A program made the position numbers and the translations under genes. The notes under the pieces were generated by a model. It was not told the DNA's origin. It made no database searches and was given only the letters and a program-made list of their open reading frames with translations. Positions 6,413-11,641 of a DNA stretch of 11,641 bases are shown piece by piece. Within the stretch, counting starts at the first letter, position 1; the number at the start of each line of letters is the position of its first letter. This stretch comes from UBA11606 sp049437325 (GTDB taxonomy: Bacteria > Actinomycetota > Acidimicrobiia > Acidimicrobiales > Aldehydirespiratoraceae): positions 1 to 11,641 of the forward strand of contig JBMTIM010000067.1 of NCBI GenBank assembly GCA_049437325.1. The letters run 5' to 3'.

Positions 6413-7495
6413 CGGCCGCGCGACCTCGATAGCGACGAGCGCATCGGGGTCGGTTGCCACCTGTGAAGGGAGGGCGATGTCGAGTCGGCGAGCAGCCCAG
6501 ACCGCATGGGCGCGAAGCATCGGGTTCGGTGCTTCGAGGTAACGCTCGACGGTGGCGCGCACGGCAGGATCGGTGCCGTCGGCGACGTTCGCCAGGACGA
6601 GAAGCGCATTACGACGGACATAGTCAGGGTCGCGATGGGGGATGTACCAGCGGCCAAGTCGGTTCATCAGCGACGCGTCGTCGGCTGCCAGCACGTCGAG
6701 CAGGTCGATCCATGCCTCATCCGCTCCCGCTTGGGACGGCCGCCGCATGCGCACCCGATTCGGAGGGCAGACGTCTTGACAGTCGTCGCAGCCGTACATT
6801 CGATCCCCGAGTGCCTCACGGAACTCGACCGGGAACATGCCGTCCGCTTGCACCAACCAGGCGAGACATCGGCGGGCATCGATCACCCCCGGCTCGACGA
6901 TTGCTCCCGTCGGACAGCCCGAAAGGCACTGCGTACACGTGCCGCAGCCGTCAGCAACCGGTTCGGGATGGTCCGGCGCGATCTCCGCATCGGTCACGAC
7001 TGCACCGAGGACGACGAGGCTTCCGGCACCGGGGACGAGGATGTTGCTCGATTTCCCCCACCAACCGATCCCGGCTCGGTGGGCGGCGGCACGATCGACG
7101 AGATGGTTCTGGTCGGCCACCACGACCGCTCGGTGTCCCTGGGCTCGCAGCGGCGCAGCGATCGTCTCGAGCGCGTTGCGAAGCACTGCATAGTGATCTT
7201 CCCACGAGTACGCCGCCACTCGGCCGACGGCGAGTCCGTTCGGTGGGGTGGGAGCCTCGCGCTGGTAGTCGTAGGCCCCGACGACCAACGATGTCGCTCC
7301 CGGCACCACCTGCTGGGGATCGGTGGAACGGCTCGGATTGCGGAACGTGAACTGCATACCTGCGTGCAGCCCTTCGGCTCGACGGCGTTCGATCTCGGTC
7401 CGTACCTCGACGAACGGGGCAGCGTCGGCGGCACCGACTGCACAGAGTCCGGCAGCGAGTCCGATGGTGCGAAGCTCGCCGATCGACGGGGTCAT
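6410..7495 (-). CDS. queG: Epoxyqueuosine reductase QueG
   Basis: Catalyses the last step of queuosine formation, reducing epoxyqueuosine to queuosine in the wobble position of GUN-anticodon tRNAs, with cobalamin and two [4Fe-4S] clusters. The 361-residue protein carries the cobalamin-domain segment LVDRAAAHRAGIGWWGKSS (132-150, with the general-acid Asp134), the ferredoxin-like motif CGTCTQCLSGCPTGAI (184-199; Cys184, 187, 190, 194), then Cys210 and YGCDDCQDVCP (234-244; Cys236, 239, 243), giving the eight cysteines for two clusters. The C-terminal third is a HEAT-repeat-like region (RRNALLVLANV, LRAHAVWAARRL) that contacts tRNA in known structures. The ATG at 7495 gives the normal family N-terminus; the upstream extension in the same frame looks non-coding. 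Sixteen bases follow the upstream small gene. No other queuosine gene is in the window. Confidence 0.95.
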   Translation of the reverse strand: MTPSIGELRTIGLAAGLCAVGAADAAPFVEVRTEIERRRAEGLHAGMQFTFRNPSRSTDPQQVVPGATSLVVGAYDYQREAPTPPNGLAVGRVAAYSWEDHYAVLRNALETIAAPLRAQGHRAVVVADQNHLVDRAAAHRAGIGWWGKSSNILVPGAGSLVVLGAVVTDAEIAPDHPEPVADGCGTCTQCLSGCPTGAIVEPGVIDARRCLAWLVQADGMFPVEFREALGDRMYGCDDCQDVCPPNRVRMRRPSQAGADEAWIDLLDVLAADDASLMNRLGRWYIPHRDPDYVRRNALLVLANVADGTDPAVRATVERYLEAPNPMLRAHAVWAARRLDIALPSQVATDPDALVAIEVARP

Positions 7496-7511
7496 CCCGC
7501 CATGGTGCCAG

Positions 7512-7766
7512 CTATGCCACGCCGTTGCGGGATGCGAAGCGGGAGGGAGGCACGAGACCACCGTCGACGAGCAGGCCGACGGCGGTTTGTTCGGCTTCGT
7601 CGAGCACGACTGGCGTGCCGGCCTCGTGCCCCACGAGATACGAGACGAGACAGTCATCGCAGGCATCGGTGAACTGGGCGACGCAGGCGTCGCAGTCGAT
7701 GATGATGCCGGGTTCGGAGGGCGGCGACGGCACGAGACGAAGATGGGGGACGTTGGTGCGGGTCAT
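7512..7766 (-). CDS. Small four-cysteine protein of unknown function, upstream of queG
   Basis: An 84-residue protein starting MTRTNVPHLRLVPSPPSEP. Residues 25-39 contain a CX2CX7CX2C pattern (CDAC...CDDC), a plausible site for zinc or an iron-sulfur cluster. The C-terminal half is LDEAEQTAVGLLVDGGLVPPSRF, probably a helix-turn segment. I do not recognise a named family. It is the first gene of the minus-strand cluster, ends 16 bases before queG and has a TANNNT hexamer 7 bases upstream of its ATG. A link to queG's metal cofactor chemistry is tempting from position but unproven. The coding call rests on the patterned cysteines, the short spacing and the promoter spacing. The divergent neighbour is the SOS-type nuclease gene. 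Confidence 0.7.
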   Translation of the reverse strand: MTRTNVPHLRLVPSPPSEPGIIIDCDACVAQFTDACDDCLVSYLVGHEAGTPVVLDEAEQTAVGLLVDGGLVPPSRFASRNGVA

Positions 7767-7773
7767 GTGTCGA

Positions 7774-7779
7774 ACGTTA
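7774..7779 (-). promoter_or_regulatory. Candidate -10 element of the four-cysteine gene and queG cluster
   Basis: Minus-strand TAACGT is followed by 7 bases and the ATG at 7766, so the message would be essentially leaderless. No clear -35 is visible. It lies about 45 bases from the LexA-type palindrome and does not overlap it, so SOS control of this side is not expected. Confidence 0.5.
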
Positions 7780-7817
7780 CGGAAGGGGTGTGACAGCGAA
7801 CCGCAACGGACCGAGAC

Positions 7818-7847
7818 TTGACATACGAACACCTGTTCGTGCATCTT
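7818..7847 (+). promoter_or_regulatory. Promoter of the exonuclease/UvrC-like gene
   Basis: A consensus -35 TTGACA (7818-7823) is separated by 18 bases from a weak -10 CATCTT (7842-7847), which ends 8 bases before the ATG at 7856. Transcription would begin next to the start codon, giving a leaderless or nearly leaderless message, and no Shine-Dalgarno is present. The spacer holds a LexA-type palindrome. Confidence 0.6.
7825..7840. promoter_or_regulatory. LexA (SOS) operator
   Basis: ACGAACACCTGTTCGT is a perfect palindrome of 7-base arms around CC. Its core CGAAC-N4-GTTCG matches the LexA box of mycobacteria and other actinobacteria (TCGAAC-N4-GTTCGA) except at the two outermost bases. It fills the space between the -35 and -10 of a DNA-repair-type gene, the expected position for a repressor that blocks RNA polymerase. 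Confidence 0.82.
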
Positions 7848-7851
7848 GCAC
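7839..7851. repeat. Inverted repeat over the -10 region of the nuclease gene
   Basis: GTGCA-TCT-TGCAC is a perfect 5-base inverted repeat that overlaps the proposed -10 and the right edge of the SOS box. It may be a second protein site or chance; no regulator is recognised. Confidence 0.3.
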
Positions 7852-7855
7852 TTCG

Positions 7856-9553
7856 ATGACCGAACGCCTGTTTGCCGATCCGCAACCAACGCCCGTTGCG
7901 GCTGCGTGCCAACCACAGCAGCGCAGCCTCGACGACCTGGGTGCGTCGCTTCACGAGGTCACGTTCGTCGTGTTCGACGTCGAGACCACTGGTGGTTCTG
8001 CGGCGGATGGAGCGATCACCGAGATCGGCGCCGTGAAGCTTCGAGGCGGAGAGTGCCTCGGCACCTACCAGACGCTTGTCAACCCGGGCCGGGCAATCCC
8101 TCCCGAGATCACGGTCCTCACCGGGATCACGCAGGCCATGGTGATGCGGGCCCCGGCGATCGACGCTGTGTTGCCCTCGTTCATCGACTTCGTCGGGACC
8201 GACTCGGTGCTGGTCGGCCACAACGTTCGATACGACCTCTCCTTCATGGCCGCTGCGATGCAGCGCGCAGGCCGCGAAACATTCACCCACCGCTCGGTCG
8301 ACACCCTTGCCTTGGCCCGCCGACTCCTGCGTGACGAGGTCCCGAACTGCCGGCTCGGCACCTTGGCCGATCGCCTTCGTCTTTCACATCGGCCCAGTCA
8401 TCGTGCTCTCGACGATGCCCTCGCCACCGGTGATCTCCTTCACCTTCTCCTCGAGCGCGCCGGCGCAATCGGGGTCACCGGCCTCGACGACCTCCTCACC
8501 CTGCCGAAGATGGCCGGAAACGCACAGGCCGGGAAACTCAGGCTCACCGAACGACTTCCCCGCTCCCCCGGTGTGTACCTGTTCCGGGGACGTGCCGGTG
8601 AGGTGCTCTACGTCGGCAAGGCCACCAACATTCGCTCACGGGTCCGCAGCTACTTCTCGACCGACGAGCGCCGCAAGATCGCTCAGTTGCTGCGTGAAAC
8701 ACACCACATCGACCATCAGGTCTGCCGCAACGGACTCGAAGCTGCCGTGCTCGAACTGCGCCTCATCCACGAACACCTTCCCCGCTTCAATCGCCAAGGC
8801 ACCCGTAGCTCGGCCTACCCGTACGTGAAGCTCACCCTCGAGGAGCGATTTCCTCGCCTGTCGGTTGTTCGCAAGCTGCAAGACGACGGGGCGCTCTACC
8901 TCGGCCCGGTCGCATCGTCGAGGGCCGCTCATCGGCTCATCGAGGCGATCCAGACCGCATCTCCCATCCGGCGTTGCACCACCAAGTCCACAAGTCGAAC
9001 CGCCAAACCGGTCTGCACTGCCGCCCAGATCGGCGTCGCCGCATGTCCATGCTCGGGGCAGACCTCTGACGACGACTACCGAGAGATCGTCGTCGACCTC
9101 GTCACCGGTCTCACCCGCGAACCGCGCCGGCTCCTCGATCCACTCGATCGACGGATCGCAGCACTCGCCGCTGACGAACGCTACGAAGAGGCAGCCGACG
9201 TGCGGGACCGCGGTGCAGCGCTGTCGGCGGCCCTTCGCCGGCAGCGCCGGTTCGATCTGCTTCGCCGCGCCGGCCGGGTTCGGTTCCAGGTCGACAATGC
9301 ATGGGCCGAACTCGACAACGGCTTGTTGCGTCGCTGCGGGAGTATCGACGATCCACCGTCGCTGCTCGACAACGTCGACACCGAACCGTCGCCGCCGGTC
9401 GACGGCCCGCCGCAACGTGACGAAGCCGACGAACTCCTCTGTATCGCTCGTTGGCTCGACGACAATGCCCACCGCATCTCGCTCGAGTTGACCACCGGCG
9501 AGCTGGCCGAGCCGCTCCCCCGCTTACCGACCTTTCTGCCCCCGAAGCGTTAG
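7856..9553 (+). CDS. DEDDh exonuclease fused to UvrC-like GIY-YIG nuclease domain
   Basis: The 565-residue protein joins two nuclease modules. The N-terminal DnaQ-like 3'-5' exonuclease shows all three DEDDh motifs: VFDVETTG (Asp41, Glu43), GHNVRYD (His122, Asp127) and SHRALDDA (His182, Asp187). The second module is GIY-YIG as in UvrC and Cho: SPGVYLFRG (237-245), VLYVGKATNIRSRVRSYF (250-267) and the metal-binding Glu295 in GLEAAVLE. It is followed by four cysteines (374, 387, 397, 399) recalling the UvrC N-terminal iron-sulfur cluster, and a UVR-like motif near residues 428-452. UvrC's C-terminal RNase H-like and helix-hairpin-helix domains are absent. Related to M. tuberculosis Rv2191. Probably acts in nucleotide excision repair or end processing. 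The ATG at 7856 was chosen because an in-frame start at 7790 lies upstream of the promoter. Its stop overlaps that of trpD. Confidence 0.9.
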   Translation: MTERLFADPQPTPVAAACQPQQRSLDDLGASLHEVTFVVFDVETTGGSAADGAITEIGAVKLRGGECLGTYQTLVNPGRAIPPEITVLTGITQAMVMRAPAIDAVLPSFIDFVGTDSVLVGHNVRYDLSFMAAAMQRAGRETFTHRSVDTLALARRLLRDEVPNCRLGTLADRLRLSHRPSHRALDDALATGDLLHLLLERAGAIGVTGLDDLLTLPKMAGNAQAGKLRLTERLPRSPGVYLFRGRAGEVLYVGKATNIRSRVRSYFSTDERRKIAQLLRETHHIDHQVCRNGLEAAVLELRLIHEHLPRFNRQGTRSSAYPYVKLTLEERFPRLSVVRKLQDDGALYLGPVASSRAAHRLIEAIQTASPIRRCTTKSTSRTAKPVCTAAQIGVAACPCSGQTSDDDYREIVVDLVTGLTREPRRLLDPLDRRIAALAADERYEEAADVRDRGAALSAALRRQRRFDLLRRAGRVRFQVDNAWAELDNGLLRRCGSIDDPPSLLDNVDTEPSPPVDGPPQRDEADELLCIARWLDDNAHRISLELTTGELAEPLPRLPTFLPPKR

Positions 9554-10581
9554 CCGGCGAGCGTTGCGAGCTTTCGCGCTGCGGAACCGTCGTCGATTGC
9601 CGCTGCAGCAGCCTCGACCCCCGACCCGAGATCGTCGACAACGCCGGATGCCACAAGACCCGCGCCGGCATTGAGCACGACGATGTCGCGGGCTGCGATG
9701 CGTTCGCCGGCGAACACCCGATGGGCGATCTCGGCGTTCGTCTCGGCGTCACCACCGGCAAGCTCATCAGGCGCGACCCGGGCCAAACCGAGCTCGACTG
9801 CGTCGATCTCGATCTCGGTGATCCCCCCGTCATCGAGCGACACCATCCGGGACGGGCCGGTGGTGGTGAGTTCGTCGAGGCCTCCGTCGCCGTGCACGAT
9901 CAACGACCGAACGGAGCCGGTGGCCTGGAGCGTCTCGGCCATGCGGTGCGCCAGCGTCCAGTCGGAGGCACCGATCACCTGACGCTGCAACCGGCCGGGA
10001 TGTGACAGTGGACCGAGGATGTTGAAGACCGTCGGGATCCCGAGTTCGGCACGCACGGGGCCGACATGGCGCATCGCCGGGTGGAACGCTCGAGCAAAGG
10101 CGAATCCGAGGCCATGCTCGGCCACCTGCTTCTCGAGTTCCCGGGGAGTGATGTCGACATCGACGCCCAGCGCCTCGAGCACATCGAAGCTGCCAGACGT
10201 CGATGAGGCCTTCCGATTGCCGTGTTTGCAAACGGAAGCCCCGGCTCCGGCAGCCACGAAGGCAGCCATCGTCGACACATTGAGGGCGTGCAGACGCCGT
10301 GATGGCGCACCGCCGACACCGACGATGTCGATCGTGTCATCGGGAACGTCCAGCGGTGCAGCAGCGTCCATCATGGCGTGCTGCATGCCGATGAGCTCGT
10401 CGACGGTTTCGCCTTTGAGCCGAAGCCCAACGATGAATGCAGCGATCTGGGCATCGGTCGCCTCGCCGGCGAGGATCTCGGTGAGCACGGCGTTGCAACG
10501 GTTGGCGTCGAGGTCGTTGCCGGCTGCGAGTTGACCGAGCACCGCCGGCCACCCACCGAGCTCGACGATCGAGGTGGTCAT
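9550..10581 (-). CDS. trpD: Anthranilate phosphoribosyltransferase (TrpD) with altered PRPP loop
   Basis: Joins anthranilate to PRPP to give phosphoribosyl-anthranilate, the second step of tryptophan synthesis. The 343-residue protein has the family core NVSTMAAFVAAGAGASVCKHGNRKASSTSG (101-130, containing KHGNR at 119-123), FHPAMRHVGPVRAELGIPTVFNILGPL (166-192) and VHGDGGLDELTTT (229-241, the metal-binding Asp236-Glu237 pair). The usual GTGGD motif of the PRPP loop reads GVGGA at 88-92, losing Thr and Asp, and is followed by PSRRLHA in place of the short DG..T segment. The rest looks intact, so it is probably active, possibly with changed metal dependence. The ATG at 10581 overlaps the TGA of the upstream gene (ATGA), implying translational coupling. 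No other trp genes are present. A TrpD2-type DNA-binding paralogue is less likely, because KHGNR is kept. Confidence 0.9.
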   Translation of the reverse strand: MTTSIVELGGWPAVLGQLAAGNDLDANRCNAVLTEILAGEATDAQIAAFIVGLRLKGETVDELIGMQHAMMDAAAPLDVPDDTIDIVGVGGAPSRRLHALNVSTMAAFVAAGAGASVCKHGNRKASSTSGSFDVLEALGVDVDITPRELEKQVAEHGLGFAFARAFHPAMRHVGPVRAELGIPTVFNILGPLSHPGRLQRQVIGASDWTLAHRMAETLQATGSVRSLIVHGDGGLDELTTTGPSRMVSLDDGGITEIEIDAVELGLARVAPDELAGGDAETNAEIAHRVFAGERIAARDIVVLNAGAGLVASGVVDDLGSGVEAAAAAIDDGSAARKLATLAG

Positions 10582-10988
10582 CCTTGTCTCTCGGCGTTCC
10601 AGTGGCGTGCGTCGGCGAGCCGTGCGAGATGGTCGTGTTGTGCCGCAGCGAGCTTGTCCATCCACGATGCCAAATCGTCTCGGCCGCCGGCACGGAGCTC
10701 CTCGGCCAGCGATGCATGGTGTGCGGCATGGGACGGCAGACGTTCCAGCAGATCGTCGACACCGGGTCGGGCATCGGCCGTTTCCGTCTCTTCCGCCAAC
10801 AGCGCATACAGACCCTGAGCCAACCCTCGATTGCGTTCGGTCATGGCGCGCAGCAGTGCCGCAAGCTGGGGTTCACCATCGACATCTGCCTGTTCGGCCA
10901 GGTACTCGGTGCGGGTGACCGACGCGCTGATGTGCCGGATCCCGGCTCGCAGGGCGTCCATCGCGTCGGTACCGGTCGACTCCGTCAT
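10578..10988 (-). CDS. Helical protein, possible degenerate rubrerythrin/ferritin-like domain
   Basis: A 136-residue, Ala/Leu/Glu-rich, almost wholly helical protein with no membrane segment. Two stretches, 28-60 (EYLAEQAD...LLRAMTERNRGLAQGL) and 92-124 (ASLAEELR...WMDKLAAAQHDHLARL), have the same length and similar spacing, as in the two-helix repeats of rubrerythrin. Where rubrerythrin has Glu-X2-His iron ligands, the first repeat has Glu51 and Arg54 and the second Gln117 and His120, so a complete di-iron site is not evident. A His-rich turn SHAAHH (86-91) lies between them. It overlaps trpD by ATGA and so is its upstream operon partner. The ATG at 10988 follows a TAGAGT hexamer by 7 bases. 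The fold assignment is tentative and no function can be named. Confidence 0.7.
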   Translation of the reverse strand: MTESTGTDAMDALRAGIRHISASVTRTEYLAEQADVDGEPQLAALLRAMTERNRGLAQGLYALLAEETETADARPGVDDLLERLPSHAAHHASLAEELRAGGRDDLASWMDKLAAAQHDHLARLADARHWNAERQG

Positions 10989-10994
10989 CGGCGG

Positions 10995-11001
10995 TACTCT
11001 A
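10995..11001. promoter_or_regulatory. Shared bidirectional -10 element
   Basis: The 7-base string TACTCTA reads as a -10 hexamer on both strands: TACTCT on the plus strand, 9 bases before the GTG at 11010, and TAGAGT on the minus strand, 7 bases before the ATG at 10988. The whole divergent gap is only 21 bases, so the two promoters must overlap. AGGG after the plus-strand hexamer could serve as a short Shine-Dalgarno. Confidence 0.5.
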
Positions 11002-11009
11002 GGGCTCTT

Positions 11010-11401
11010 GTGAACGACGCCCTCAATGCCCCCGCCGTCCTTCGCGGCTCGCTCGCCACGCTCGTGATCGCCACACCGGCTGTGCTGATCATTCGGGCTC
11101 TGGGCGATACCGCCGACGGGACCGACCAGAGCAACTGGGTGTATCTGGCGTTCGTGTTCGTTGTGTTGGCCTACATCGCAGGTGGTTGGGTGGCAGCCCG
11201 CCGGTCGGCCGAGGCTCCGTTCGTCAACGGGGCTGCCGCACCCGCTGCGGGGTTTGTGATCGTGCAGGCGATCGCCTGGATCGCTTCGGGTGGCGGAATC
11301 AGCGTTGTCGCTGCTGTTTTCAATCTGCTTCTCGCAGCCACCATCGGCGTGGTCGGGGCGGGCTTGGGCGGCATGCGTGGCACACTGGTGGACGGTGGCG
11401 G

Positions 11402-11417
<16 letters not shown>
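11010..11417 (+). CDS. Small four-helix membrane protein, TIGR04086-like
   Basis: A 135-residue integral membrane protein starting with GTG (MNDALNAPAVLRGS). Hydrophobic segments lie near residues 10-30, 43-63, 73-92 and 96-120, with RRS (64-66) after helix 2 and a Gly-rich tail. The general plan, with small residues packed in the last helices (AATIGVVGAGLGG), resembles the TIGR04086 group of small actinobacterial and firmicute membrane proteins, but I cannot confirm that by eye. An in-frame extension upstream would run antisense through the 136-aa gene and is rejected. The last 16 or so bases overlap the predicted 5' end of rnpB on the same strand. No function is known. Confidence 0.72.

Positions 11418-11641
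<224 letters not shown>

Noticed and set aside
7496..7666. N-terminal extension of queG through the four-cysteine gene
   Set aside because: The extension is out of frame with the real upstream gene and has no QueG similarity.
7767..7785. A second SOS box near CGAACGTTACGG
   Set aside because: Only the left half CGAAC is present; the expected GTTCG at the right distance is missing.
7790..7855. Earlier start of the nuclease gene at 7790
   Set aside because: It would put the -35, SOS box and -10 inside the coding region; the added residues are not family-like.
10582..10665. N-terminal extension of trpD
   Set aside because: The extra residues are Arg-rich antisense-like sequence overlapping the upstream gene; the ATGA overlap at 10578-10581 is a better start.

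Overview
This is a dense, GC-rich bacterial window with an actinobacterial character. I favour a deep-branching actinobacterium of the Acidimicrobiia type. That placement is inference from gene content: a PimB'-like mannosyltransferase, a DEDDh exonuclease/GIY-YIG fusion protein, an actinobacterial SOS box, an actinobacterial-looking rnpB, GC-rich third codon positions, and TANNNT -10 hexamers placed so close to start codons that many mRNAs look leaderless. There is no sign of an insertion sequence, prophage, CRISPR array or other accessory island. It reads as ordinary chromosomal core DNA.

Layout from left to right. A 5'-truncated GerMN-domain protein (+) runs tail to tail into 6-phosphofructokinase (-). 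Phosphofructokinase is divergent from glycerol kinase (+) across only 52 bases. Glycerol kinase converges on an AlaC-type alanine aminotransferase (-), and their stop codons share one CTAG tetramer. A tight minus-strand cluster follows, read from right to left: an 84-aa four-cysteine protein, queG (epoxyqueuosine reductase), a PimB'-like GT4 mannosyltransferase, a four-helix membrane protein and an SRPBCC-fold protein. Divergent from this cluster is a + strand gene for a DEDDh exonuclease fused to a UvrC-like GIY-YIG nuclease. Its promoter carries a perfect LexA-type palindrome between a consensus -35 and the -10. That gene converges on trpD (-), which is translationally coupled to an upstream helical protein resembling a degenerate rubrerythrin. 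A divergent promoter then serves a small membrane protein (+), and the window ends inside the RNase P RNA gene (rnpB, +).

Functional themes: upper glycolysis and glycerol entry (pfk, glpK) beside pyruvate/alanine exchange (alaC); phosphatidylinositol mannoside synthesis (pimB with a membrane protein and an SRPBCC protein); tRNA processing and modification (queG, rnpB); SOS-linked DNA repair; and tryptophan synthesis. The order SRPBCC, membrane protein, pimB, exonuclease/UvrC-like, trpD resembles, from memory, the Rv2185c to Rv2192c neighbourhood of Mycobacterium tuberculosis.

I found no convincing undescribed system. The best leads are the SOS-controlled nuclease promoter, the systematic leaderless-promoter spacing, a bidirectional shared -10 element, an altered PRPP-loop motif in TrpD, and two small proteins of unknown function. 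No stretch longer than 300 bases lacks a gene.
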